This document shows positions 1 through 7,587 of a stretch of 44,684 nt of DNA, piece by piece. Under the pieces are notes generated by a model that searched no databases, was not told the DNA's origin, and saw nothing but the letters and a program-made list of their open reading frames with translations. A program made the position numbers and the translations under genes. The stretch comes from JAFLCM01 sp046154665. Lineage in GTDB: Bacteria; Planctomycetota; Phycisphaerae; Phycisphaerales; UBA1924. How positions within the stretch are numbered: the stretch's first letter is position 1; the number at the start of each line of letters is the position of its first letter. The stretch covers positions 1 through 44,684 of the forward strand of contig JBJXFG010000009.1 of NCBI GenBank assembly GCA_046154665.1, read 5' to 3'.

Positions 1-45
1 CCGACCGCTCGCGCCGTCGGCTCTGCGATCACCCGCTACGGCTGA
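1..45 (+). CDS. C-terminal end of an unidentified protein (5' partial)
   Basis: The first 14 codons of one plus-strand frame run open from the window edge to a TGA at 43-45, encoding a tail that ends in ITRYG. Nearly all third positions are G or C, as in the real genes nearby, which favours coding. The fragment is too short to identify. The next gene starts about 120 bases downstream on the same strand. Confidence 0.35.
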   Translation, partial: PTARAVGSAITRYG

Positions 46-127
46 ACAGGAATCGCGCTAGCCCCCATCCGCGCGCACCGAGCCCGGCGCGTCACCCCGC
101 GTAACGTCACCGCTCGTTCATTCCGGC

Positions 128-167
128 ACTCGACCACTCGACCACTCGACCACTCGACCACTTCGCC
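128..167 (+). repeat. Tandem 8-nt array (ACTCGACC) abutting a start codon
   Basis: Four exact head-to-tail copies of ACTCGACC are followed by one degenerate copy, ACTTCGCC, ending on the base before the ATG at 168. The same unit, facing its reverse complement, recurs at 12003-12113 and 25884-26054, so this looks like a half-element of that family. It would form the whole immediate leader of the reductase gene and leaves no room for a purine-rich ribosome binding site. Confidence 0.8.
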
Positions 168-1238
168 ATGCCCGACCTCTTCACCCCGCTTCCCCTCGGA
201 CCATTCACGCTGCCCAACCGAGTGCTCATGGCCCCGCTCACGCGCTGCCGCGCCGAGCCCGACGGCACCCCGGGCGAGCTCGCCCCGCTCTATTACGCCC
301 AGCGCGCCAGTGCCGGACTCATCATCTCCGAAGCCACCTGCATCGAGCCCCGCGCCCATGGCTATCCCACCGTCCCGGGCATCTATACACCCGCGCACGT
401 TGATGGCTGGCGGCGCGTGACCCGCGCCGTCCACGATGCCGGGGGCCGCATCGCGTGCCAGCTCTGGCACGTCGGGCGCTACAGCCACCCCGACTACCAG
501 ACCGGCCATGCGCCGCCGATCGCGCCCAGCGCCGTCAACCCCGGCGGCACCTGCCGCACGCCCACCGGACCCAAGCCTCGCACAACCCCGCGCGCCCTCG
601 AAACCTCAGAAATCCCCGGCATCATCGCCGACTATCACCACGCCGCGAAGTGCGCTCTCGATGCCGGCTTTGACCTCGTCGAACTCCACGGTGCCAACGG
701 CTACCTGCCCGAGCAGTTTCTCCGCGACGGCACCAACCACCGCAGCGACCGCTACGGCGGATCACTCCCCAACCGCGCCCGGTTCCTGCTCGAAGCCGCC
801 GAGGCCATCATCTCCGTCTGGGGCAGCGATCGCGTGGGCGTGAGACTCTCCCCCGCCGGCCACCACGGCCAGGCCGGCGACTCCAACCCGCGCCAGACCT
901 ACGAGCACGCCGTCCGTGAACTCTCAAACCTCGGCGTCGCGTTCCAGCACATCATGCAGCCCTGGGGCCCGCAGGATGAGCAGACCCTCACCAGCGACCT
1001 GTTCCGCCCGCTGGTGAGCTCCGTGCTCATCACCAACGCCGGTTTCACGTTCGAAACGGCCACGCACCAGCTGCGCGAAGGACGCGCTGATGCCGTCGCC
1101 TTCGGCAAACTGTTCATCTCAAACCCCGACCTGCCCGAGCGCTTCCGCATGGGAGGAGAACTCACGCCGTGGGATGAGTCGACGTTCTACACGCCCGGGG
1201 CGAAGGGTTACACGGACTACGCCTCATCCGAACCCTGA
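168..1238 (+). CDS. nemA: Old Yellow Enzyme family alkene reductase (NemA-like)
   Basis: This is an FMN-dependent ene-reductase that uses NAD(P)H to reduce activated C=C bonds or nitro/maleimide compounds in the cytoplasm. At 356 aa it has the usual length. The N-terminal FMN-barrel segment PLTRCRAEPDG is at 23-33, a QLWHVGRYSH strand is at 98-107, and the family signature is at 172-201. The H174/N177 pair that anchors the substrate carbonyl and Y179, the expected proton donor, fall within it. The phosphate-binding loop is recognisable near the C terminus (AFGKLFISNPDL). The ATG directly abuts the tandem repeat, and the stop codon lies inside a palindromic repeat (1233-1252). The family assignment is solid. 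The physiological substrate is unknown, and no regulator is adjacent. Confidence 0.92.
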   Translation: MPDLFTPLPLGPFTLPNRVLMAPLTRCRAEPDGTPGELAPLYYAQRASAGLIISEATCIEPRAHGYPTVPGIYTPAHVDGWRRVTRAVHDAGGRIACQLWHVGRYSHPDYQTGHAPPIAPSAVNPGGTCRTPTGPKPRTTPRALETSEIPGIIADYHHAAKCALDAGFDLVELHGANGYLPEQFLRDGTNHRSDRYGGSLPNRARFLLEAAEAIISVWGSDRVGVRLSPAGHHGQAGDSNPRQTYEHAVRELSNLGVAFQHIMQPWGPQDEQTLTSDLFRPLVSSVLITNAGFTFETATHQLREGRADAVAFGKLFISNPDLPERFRMGGELTPWDESTFYTPGAKGYTDYASSEP

Positions 1239-1330
1239 GCGCAAGCTCAGGGCCAAGCCACTCCATCAAGCGCGATTCAACGCGAGCGACATCGAACTTC
1301 AAAGAACTGTGGCTCCGAGCTCGCGCTCGG
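1233..1330. repeat. Doublet of short palindromes spanning a stop codon
   Basis: The first palindrome (1233-1252) has arms CCCTGAGC and GCTCAGGG around GCAA. The second (1315-1330) has arms CCGAGC and GCTCGG around TCGC. The reductase stop codon TGA (1236-1238) is part of the first arm, so the gene ends inside the repeat. The core resembles the CGCAAGCG-centred element at 31090-31229. The doublet could also act as a transcription terminator or mRNA 3' stabiliser. Confidence 0.65.
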
Positions 1331-1362
1331 GGCTCGGATGACCCCTCGCCCTACGCTCCCTC

Positions 1363-3210
1363 ATGCGCACGATCCTCATCGCCGTCCTCGCGCTGCTCGG
1401 GGTTCTCGTCCTGGGCTTCGCCGCCGACCGCACCCCGCCCCGTGCCGACCTCACCATCATCGACAGCCAGGATTTCATCAGCCTCGACCCGCAGCGGCTC
1501 AGCTACATGCAGGACATCCGTGCCGTGGCGTGCCTCTATGAGACCCTCACCCGCAACAACATCCACTCTGCCGACTTCGAAGTCGTTCCCGCGCTCGCCT
1601 CGTCGTGGACCATCTCGAGCGACGCCCTCACCTACAGCTTTCATCTCCGCCCCACCGCCAAGTGGTCCAATGCCGACCCCGTCCGCGCCTCGGACTTTGT
1701 CTACGCGTGGAAGCGGGCGATGCTGCCCGACACCGCCGCCGATTACTCGTCGCTGTTCATGAAGATCAAGGGTGCCGAGGCGTTCTTCGCGCACCGCGTC
1801 GAGTCGATCAAGTCCTATGCGCGCCGTCCCGCCGGCGAGCGCACGCCCGAGGCCGCCGCGAGGCTCCGCGAGGATTCCGACGCCTACTTCAACCAGCACG
1901 TCGGCCTCCGCGCCGAGGGTGACCACACCCTCATCGTCACCCTCGAGCGCCCCGTGGCGTTCTTCCTTGACCTTGTCGCCTTCGCCGCCTTCGCACCCGT
2001 TCACCCGCCCACCGTCGAGAAGTACGTCGGCCTCGACCCCAACACCGCCGAGATCCGCCAGGACCACGGCTGGACCAAGCCCCCCAACGTCGTCACCAAC
2101 GGCCCGTTCGTCATGACCCAGTGGCGCTTCAAGCGCGACGCCTTCTTCGAGGCTAACCCGCACTACTGGGACCAATCCGCACTCCGCACCAAGTCCGTCC
2201 GCATCATCCCCATCGAGGACCAGAACACCGGCGTGCTCGCCTTCAAGACCGGCGCCGCCGACTGGCACTGCGACGTCAACGCCGAGTACATCCCCGAGAT
2301 GTTAGAACAAGTGAGGCACGGGGGGCGCGACGACCTCGCCGCCTTCCCCACCTTCGGAACCTACTTCTGGAACTTCAACTGCACCAAGAAGCTCCCCGAC
2401 GGCCGCGACAACCCCTTCCACGACGCCCGCGTCCGCCGAGCCTTCGCCATGTGCGTCAACAAGAAGGACATCGTCGAGAAGATCAAACGCGGCGGCGAAC
2501 GCATCGCCAACACCCTCATCCCCGTCGGCTCCATCAAGGGCTTCCAAAGCCCCGCCGGCGTGGGCTACGACCCCGACGCCGCAAGGAAACTCCTCGAAGA
2601 AGCAGGCTGGACCGCCCGAGCCCCCGACGGCTCGCCCGCCAAGCCGCCCTCTCAGCCGGTGGGGCAGCCTTCCAGCCTGCCAGCCTCAGAACTCACCCCC
2701 TTCCCCGTCGTCACCCTCCTGGTCACCCCCATCCAACACCACAAAGACGTCGCCCAGGCCCTGGGCCGCATGTGGGAACAAACCCTCGGCGTCCGAACCC
2801 AGATCGAAGTCCGCGAAACCAAGTCCTTCAAAGAAAAACTCCGCAACAAAGACTACATCATCTCACGAGCAGGCTGGTGGGGCGATTACGGCGACCCAAC
2901 CACCTTCCTCAACCTCCACAAAACCAATGACGGCAACAACGACCGAGGCTACTCCAACCCGAAGTACGACCAACTGCTCGAACACGCCGAGAACGAAACC
3001 GACCCCGCCAAGCGCATGAGAATCCTCGAAGGGGCCGAACGCATGACGGTGAACGAAGAACTCCCCGTGCTGCCGCTGTGGCAATACAACTTCTACTACC
3101 TCTTCAAACCGCCGGAGAAGAACGGCCAACCAAACCCCGGCGGCCTCCGCGGCATCAGCACCCACCCGCGACTGGTGCAGTATTACTGGATGATGGAAGT
3201 GGTGAGATAA
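1363..3210 (+). CDS. oppA: Peptide/oligopeptide ABC transporter substrate-binding protein (SBP family 5)
   Basis: This is an extracytoplasmic solute receptor of the OppA/DppA family (615 aa), which hands peptides or similar solutes to an ABC importer. Residues 1-20 form a hydrophobic signal or anchor with only one Arg before it. Family 5 hallmarks follow: SLDPQRLSYMQDIRAV near 45, a LAxSWTIS block (ALASSWTIS), the YSFHLRPTAKWSNADPV strand and DFVYAWKRAM. The C-terminal lobe has SRAGWWGDYGDPTTFLNL and LPVLPLWQYNFYYL. No permease or ATPase gene is adjacent, so it is an orphan receptor here. A repeat-derived segment (about residues 425-445, rich in Pro and Ser) interrupts the region between two lobe segments in frame. 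The ATG at 1363 is preferred because the signal sequence starts there. Confidence 0.9.
   Translation: MRTILIAVLALLGVLVLGFAADRTPPRADLTIIDSQDFISLDPQRLSYMQDIRAVACLYETLTRNNIHSADFEVVPALASSWTISSDALTYSFHLRPTAKWSNADPVRASDFVYAWKRAMLPDTAADYSSLFMKIKGAEAFFAHRVESIKSYARRPAGERTPEAAARLREDSDAYFNQHVGLRAEGDHTLIVTLERPVAFFLDLVAFAAFAPVHPPTVEKYVGLDPNTAEIRQDHGWTKPPNVVTNGPFVMTQWRFKRDAFFEANPHYWDQSALRTKSVRIIPIEDQNTGVLAFKTGAADWHCDVNAEYIPEMLEQVRHGGRDDLAAFPTFGTYFWNFNCTKKLPDGRDNPFHDARVRRAFAMCVNKKDIVEKIKRGGERIANTLIPVGSIKGFQSPAGVGYDPDAARKLLEEAGWTARAPDGSPAKPPSQPVGQPSSLPASELTPFPVVTLLVTPIQHHKDVAQALGRMWEQTLGVRTQIEVRETKSFKEKLRNKDYIISRAGWWGDYGDPTTFLNLHKTNDGNNDRGYSNPKYDQLLEHAENETDPAKRMRILEGAERMTVNEELPVLPLWQYNFYYLFKPPEKNGQPNPGGLRGISTHPRLVQYYWMMEVVR
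2658..2681. repeat. In-frame copy of the GGCAGGC palindromic repeat
   Basis: The core GGTGGGGCAG / CTTCCAGCCTGCC lies inside the oppA-like gene and encodes the low-complexity stretch PVGQPSSLPAS. The same core occurs at 35778-35838 and, diverged, at 41466-41524. Length and frame keep the host gene open. Confidence 0.7.
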
Positions 3211-3298
3211 ACGGGTGAGGTGAGGGGCCATTCGTTTGTGTCGCTCACCTGCTTTTTTTTGGTTGATTCTCGCCGGAGGTTTCACTAGCCTTTGCGAG

Positions 3299-3628
3299 AT
3301 GCAAGCGCCTCACTTTGACACGATTTGGGAGTTTGAAGCAGGAGCCCTCCATTCTTGCAAACGTGATCGAGCCGCCATTCCCACAACGGACGGTTTTATA
3401 CCGCGGAGCCGTGTCGCGGAAGTCTTTGCTGCGCTTGGTTTTAAGGCCGAAGACGAAAACATGGTCAGTTTTCACGACGAGCATCATCGGCGGCTTCGAG
3501 ACCGAGTCTGTATTTTGTTTGGGTCGCCGCCGCCTAGAATCCATTGGGGGGTCATTCGGGAGGCCTACGAGAGCTGGCGTGGAGGGCCCACGCCAGAAGA
3601 CCTGGACGAGATCGATTTCGTTGGGTGA
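3299..3628 (+). CDS. Small hypothetical protein in A/T-richer island
   Basis: The predicted protein is 109 aa, acidic, with balanced amino-acid composition (FDTIWEFEAGALHS, RVAEVFAALGFKAEDEN, HWGVIREAYESW). It has no signal peptide or membrane segment when started at 3299. An upstream in-frame start at 3236 would add a hydrophobic 21-residue leader (PAFFWLILAGG), which could be a signal peptide, so the start is unsettled. I recognise no family. Codon use includes many A/T-ending codons, unlike the flanking genes, and the local sequence is visibly richer in A/T. It starts the three-gene island reaching to 5998, but a 108-base gap separates it from the tight pair downstream. Confidence 0.6.
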   Translation: MQAPHFDTIWEFEAGALHSCKRDRAAIPTTDGFIPRSRVAEVFAALGFKAEDENMVSFHDEHHRRLRDRVCILFGSPPPRIHWGVIREAYESWRGGPTPEDLDEIDFVG

Positions 3629-3714
3629 CCGGCCGCCTAGTCCGAGAACGCCCCATTTTGTCCACATTCTGAGCAGACAAGTGGAAAAATGAATCCAGAA
3701 TGCACGCTTGCCGA

Positions 3715-3732
3715 TATACTATGCTAGCATAG
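3715..3732 (+). promoter_or_regulatory. -10 element overlapped by a perfect 14-bp palindrome (candidate operator)
   Basis: TATACT (3715-3720) is a close match to a sigma-70 -10 box. It overlaps the perfect palindrome CTATGCTAGCATAG at 3719-3732, which ends four bases before the ATG at 3737. No convincing -35 box is visible. Transcription from this box would start about 10 bases before the ATG, giving a near-leaderless mRNA. The palindrome covers the expected start site, the classic position for an autorepressor, and the first downstream product has a ribbon-helix-helix motif. Confidence 0.55.
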
Positions 3733-3736
3733 CACA

Positions 3737-4324
3737 ATGGAGATATCACCGATGACTTCCGAAACCGCAGGTGCCCCGAGCACCCCTAGTGTTTCCCCTT
3801 CGGCGAACCCCGAGCCCAGTGCGGTCGGCGTGAGTTGGAGAGAGGTGCTGAACCGGCTGACTTGGTTTGTCCGGCCGAACCCATGGCCCGATCCAGAATC
3901 GCACGGAGCAGATGCATTCGAAGCTTCTGCGAACGAGTTGCCTGGATCGCTCTTTTTCGCCGCGAGTCCCGAAGCGGCACTCGCAATCGCACAGAACGGT
4001 GTCTTCTCTGAGATCGAATCGGGGCGGATGTCTACCGAGGTGCTTGAACATCGTGGACGACGAAAGCCTGGCGCTCAAGCTCTTGTTCAGTTGAACGTTC
4101 GAGTGCCGCCGGAAATAAGGGAGAGGATTGTCAAGCGCGCAGATGAGCACAGGATGCCCTTGGCTCGATTCGTCCAGGCCCAATGCCTGGGTGCCCCGTT
4201 GTATCGCGACCCATTCGCGTCTCCAGGTGAGCGCATGCCGAGCAAGCTGAAGAGTGAGGCAATTCGAAGGGCGGCGGCGCACGGCCTTCGGGAGCCAGAT
4301 TCTCAGAGGCGTGAAGAGGGGTGA
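3737..4324 (+). CDS. Ribbon-helix-helix-containing protein, possible autoregulator of a two-gene unit
   Basis: The 195-aa product begins with a disordered Ser/Pro/Thr-rich tail (1-32). An uncharacterised segment follows (33-105; VSWREVLNRLTWFVRPNPWP, ELPGSLFFAASPEAALAIAQ). Residues 115-150 match a ribbon-helix-helix fold: strand ALVQLNVRVP, helix PEIRERIVKRADEHR, turn at M140-P141, helix LARFVQAQCL. The pattern resembles MobC/Arc-like DNA-binding proteins. A basic tail closes the protein. The ATG follows a -10 box and palindrome directly, with no ribosome binding site. The next gene starts three bases after the stop. Seen: motif, palindrome, spacing. Inferred: DNA binding and autorepression, as in toxin-antitoxin-type operons. 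A relaxosome accessory role is possible, but no relaxase is nearby. Confidence 0.7.
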   Translation: MEISPMTSETAGAPSTPSVSPSANPEPSAVGVSWREVLNRLTWFVRPNPWPDPESHGADAFEASANELPGSLFFAASPEAALAIAQNGVFSEIESGRMSTEVLEHRGRRKPGAQALVQLNVRVPPEIRERIVKRADEHRMPLARFVQAQCLGAPLYRDPFASPGERMPSKLKSEAIRRAAAHGLREPDSQRREEG

Positions 4325-4327
4325 TCG

Positions 4328-5998
4328 ATGTACGTCGATGGGTCTCTCATTACCCTGCCGCGCGAAGACCGCGACCCCCAGCGGGTTCCGTTGCCTTGGT
4401 TCTGTCGTGCTCCGCTGGGAATGAAGTCAAAGACGGCTGTATACGCCGCGCTAGTGGCGAGCTCGACAAGGCACGACATGCGGGCTACGCGGCAATCAAT
4501 GTCGTCTGAGCCGATCAGACGCCCCCCGGACTTGGTTGTGTCCGTTCTCGCTCCTGACGCCTGGGAAAGATTTTGGGTGATCTCATCGCGAGGACCAGAC
4601 GGGCCGGGGCTGCTGAACAGCCTGCTCGCTTCGGTTGCGCAGGCAAACATGCGGGAGGGCCAGCCGCACATCAACGTGATCATTGGCGAGAGCTTCACCG
4701 TTCCGAGCCCGGAACTGGCGGATGCAACTGAACGCATTCATGAGACCACCTTGTTCGTGGAGCTGTTGCAGGGAGAACAGTCAGAGGCGGTACTGAATAA
4801 GATGATCGAAGAGATCCGGGGCCCGCGCGTCGATCCTGCGCCCGGCGCGGGCGCGCGGATCGAGCAGATCGAAATGCGGCGTTGTAAGAGACCGGCGGGC
4901 TGCGTCGTCAAGGAATTGGGCACCGGAGTTGTTGCGGATGGCTATCTTCAGCTTCAGCATAACTGGCGATCGCTCGCAAGAGCTTGGGATCAGGAGATCA
5001 GCGAGTCATTCGATTTCAACCAGGCCTGCGTTTACTCAAGCACGGTGACTCGTGCTATCACGTTCGCATTCCCTCGCAAGGGGGCGCGTCTCATAGTGAC
5101 CAAGCACTCGGATCAGCCGAATACCGCCGTAAAGATGACGAACGCGCTCCAAGATGCCAAGCAGAGCATCCTTGCGGGACTGCTCGCAAAAGTGGACGAG
5201 AAGACCGGAAGCTTGGAGTTGGTGGCAGAGCCGATAGACCTGGCGGGCGCATTGCAGAACGAGACGCTTGCCTACATCAGTGCGCAAGCTGACTACAGAG
5301 AAGTGCATGTTCGCTCGGCGAAGCCGTATCAAGACACTATCTGGCCTCGGCTTCCACGAAAGGAGCTATTTCGGCAGTTGGGCCGAGACATCGTTGGTGA
5401 AACGGCAGCCGCACATCTCGAGAAGTTGTTTGACGGAGTGAGCGCCCGTCGAGCACAAGACGCTGGGGCTCGATCTCGTTGCTTCGTTTCATGCGCATCC
5501 TCTCGCGCGATTCAGAAAGAGGCAAGGCAGGCGATCGTTTGGTTGCTTGAGTCGCACAACCTTGATGCGGACGGCGACACGCATGGATTGCACCGCCGCT
5601 CGCCAATTTCGGTGGGCGAGCGACTGGTGCGTCTTGCTCGATCTCACTTTGCGCTATTCGTCTTGTGGCAAGAGGCAAATGGGAGTTATGATCGAGAAAC
5701 CTTAGTGGAAGCGATTGGATACTCGAGACTGAACGAAGGCAGCGGAGTACTGCTTATTCAGGCTGAATCCACAAGTATCGTCGAGATCATTCGGTCGATC
5801 GTTGGTGAAACAAGTATTTTTCGAGTGGCAGCGTTTCGATGGAGAGATGTTCATAATGCTGCTTGGGAGAAGTTTCTGCTTGATTTGAAACAGAACCCGG
5901 AAGCAGACTGCCCGTGGGAGATCATGGAACACGGCTCACTCACTTCTCGCGTGCTCGATTGGCTTCACTACTCCCTGCGTGGTGACGGCACACGCTAA
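4328..5998 (+). CDS. 556-aa unknown protein with ACT-like and possible TIR-like regions
   Basis: No family is recognised outright. The N-terminal ~60 residues are poorly conserved-looking. Residues about 82-150 (SSRGPDGPGLLNSLLASVAQ, then HINVIIGESFTV) resemble an ACT fold: small-molecule loop, helix, strand. The middle (190-370) is mixed alpha/beta. Residues 383-480 show a Rossmann/TIR-like order: strand RCFVSCAS, helix, strand LDADGD, helix ISVGERLVRLARS, strand FALFVLW, then a conserved-looking Glu in ETLVEAIGYSRL and strand GVLLIQAE. There is no signal peptide or membrane helix. The start at 4328 is backed by GAGGGG at 4316-4321, and translation is probably coupled to the RHH gene three bases upstream. 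A later ATG at 4499 is an alternative start. A defence or toxin effector role is only an inference. Confidence 0.65.
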   Translation: MYVDGSLITLPREDRDPQRVPLPWFCRAPLGMKSKTAVYAALVASSTRHDMRATRQSMSSEPIRRPPDLVVSVLAPDAWERFWVISSRGPDGPGLLNSLLASVAQANMREGQPHINVIIGESFTVPSPELADATERIHETTLFVELLQGEQSEAVLNKMIEEIRGPRVDPAPGAGARIEQIEMRRCKRPAGCVVKELGTGVVADGYLQLQHNWRSLARAWDQEISESFDFNQACVYSSTVTRAITFAFPRKGARLIVTKHSDQPNTAVKMTNALQDAKQSILAGLLAKVDEKTGSLELVAEPIDLAGALQNETLAYISAQADYREVHVRSAKPYQDTIWPRLPRKELFRQLGRDIVGETAAAHLEKLFDGVSARRAQDAGARSRCFVSCASSRAIQKEARQAIVWLLESHNLDADGDTHGLHRRSPISVGERLVRLARSHFALFVLWQEANGSYDRETLVEAIGYSRLNEGSGVLLIQAESTSIVEIIRSIVGETSIFRVAAFRWRDVHNAAWEKFLLDLKQNPEADCPWEIMEHGSLTSRVLDWLHYSLRGDGTR

Positions 5999-6013
5999 CG
6001 GCGATTCATCCCC

Positions 6014-7570
6014 TCACCCATCCGGCGAAAGCCCCGCCGCCGTGATGTCGCCCACAACCCTCAGCGCCACCGTGTTCGCACCGCCGGGCCTGTCAAACGG
6101 CACCCCCGCCAGCAGCACCATGCGGTCGCCCGGCTCGGCCCAGCCCTCGGCCAGCACGATCTGCTCCACGATCATCGCAAACTCAAACCGGTGCTTCGGC
6201 AGCTCCATCCTCAAGTGCGGCATCACCCCCGCAAGTAAGTTCATCCGACGCACCGAGCGCTCATCACTTGAAAACGCAAGAATCGGGCAGCGGAATCCGT
6301 TGCGAGATAAGTGCTGTGCCGTGCCGCCGGTCTGCGTCCACACCGCGATCACCTCGGCACCGATGTCGCGGGCCATCACCCACGCTCCGTGCGCGAGCGC
6401 CGCCACCACATCGCGCCGGTTCTGCAGCATCACCGGCGGGCGGGCCGCCCACGGCATCTGACGCACAGCCTCCTCCGTCGCCAGCGCCACGCGCCGCATC
6501 GTGTCCACGGCCAGCACCGGCCACTTGCCCACCGCCGTCTCGCCCGAGAGCATCACCGCGTCGGCACCATCGAGGATCGCGTTGGCCACGTCGCTCACTT
6601 CGGCCCGCGTCGCGGACTGTGACTCGATCATGGACTCGAGCATCTGCGTTGCCACGATGCACGGCTTGCCGAAGTCGTGGGCCCGCGCCACCAGCCGCTT
6701 CTGCACCACCGGCACCTGCGCCAGGTCCATCTCGACACCCAGGTCGCCCCGCGCCACCATGATCCCCGCCGCGTGCTGCAGAATCTCATCGATGTTCGCC
6801 ACGCCCTGCGGCGTCTCGATCTTGGCGATCACCGGGATCCCCGGCTCACGGATCGAATCGTGAGGCGAAGACCGTGCCGCCGACAGCCGCCGATTCAGGT
6901 CGGCCACGTCGGCTCCCTTGCGCACGAACGAAAGCGCCAGGAAGTCAAGGTCGTGTTCGAGGGCCCACAGGGCACACTCCCAGTCGCGCGCGCTCAGCGC
7001 CGGCACGCCCAGGGTGCTGTCGGGCAGGTTGATGCCCTTCTTGCTGGTGATCTTCCCGCCCACGTTGACCACGCAGCGCAGCTCGTCGTTGATCGACTCC
7101 ACGGCGAACATCCGCACCGCGCCGTCGTTGATCAGCACCCGCTGCCCCGGCGCGACCTCACGCACCATCTGCGGATACGTCGTCGGCAGCACCACCAACT
7201 GACCCTTCTCCCCGGCCCCGCGCAGTTCGAGTGATGTCGCCGCGGCGGAGACGATCACCTCATCCCCAGGCTCGACCGTCACGCCCGCTTCGGGCATCAC
7301 GCCCACGCGGATCTTCGGCCCCTGCAGGTCGCCCAGCACGGCGAGCGGGATCCCCGTCTGCCGCGCGACTGCCCGAACGACCTCGAGCCGCTTGAGGTGC
7401 GAGTCGAAGTCGCCGTGGGAGAAGTTCAGCCGGAACAGCCGAGCCCCGGCGTCCACCATCCGCGCCAAGACCTTCGGCTCCTCGCTGGCGGGCCCGAGCG
7501 TGGCGAGAATCTTGGTCAGCGAAGCGCGGGGCGGAGCAACGATGGTTGCAGCGTTTGGGTGGTTGGGCAT
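6014..7570 (-). CDS. pyk: Pyruvate kinase
   Basis: It catalyses phosphoenolpyruvate + ADP to pyruvate + ATP, the last step of glycolysis, in the cytoplasm as a tetramer. The 518-aa product shows the substrate loop RLNFSHG (47-53), DLQGPKIRVG (81-90) and the catalytic K250 in AKIETPQG. The effector-independent signature MVARGDLGVEM is at 271-281, followed by VATQMLESMIES and the TRAEVSDVANAILDG dimer region. The C-terminal effector domain is present (HLSRNGFRCPILAFSSD). ATG at 7570 is chosen over an in-frame TTG at 7576. It is divergent from a membrane-protein gene whose ORF starts only 17 bases away, so the promoters must lie very close together or inside that ORF's 5' end. Confidence 0.97.
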   Translation of the reverse strand: MPNHPNAATIVAPPRASLTKILATLGPASEEPKVLARMVDAGARLFRLNFSHGDFDSHLKRLEVVRAVARQTGIPLAVLGDLQGPKIRVGVMPEAGVTVEPGDEVIVSAAATSLELRGAGEKGQLVVLPTTYPQMVREVAPGQRVLINDGAVRMFAVESINDELRCVVNVGGKITSKKGINLPDSTLGVPALSARDWECALWALEHDLDFLALSFVRKGADVADLNRRLSAARSSPHDSIREPGIPVIAKIETPQGVANIDEILQHAAGIMVARGDLGVEMDLAQVPVVQKRLVARAHDFGKPCIVATQMLESMIESQSATRAEVSDVANAILDGADAVMLSGETAVGKWPVLAVDTMRRVALATEEAVRQMPWAARPPVMLQNRRDVVAALAHGAWVMARDIGAEVIAVWTQTGGTAQHLSRNGFRCPILAFSSDERSVRRMNLLAGVMPHLRMELPKHRFEFAMIVEQIVLAEGWAEPGDRMVLLAGVPFDRPGGANTVALRVVGDITAAGLSPDG

Positions 7571-7587
7571 GAACAAAGCCTATCGGT

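Noticed and set aside
128..167. CRISPR array
   Set aside because: Repeats of 8 nt directly adjoining without spacers are a tandem array, not a CRISPR.
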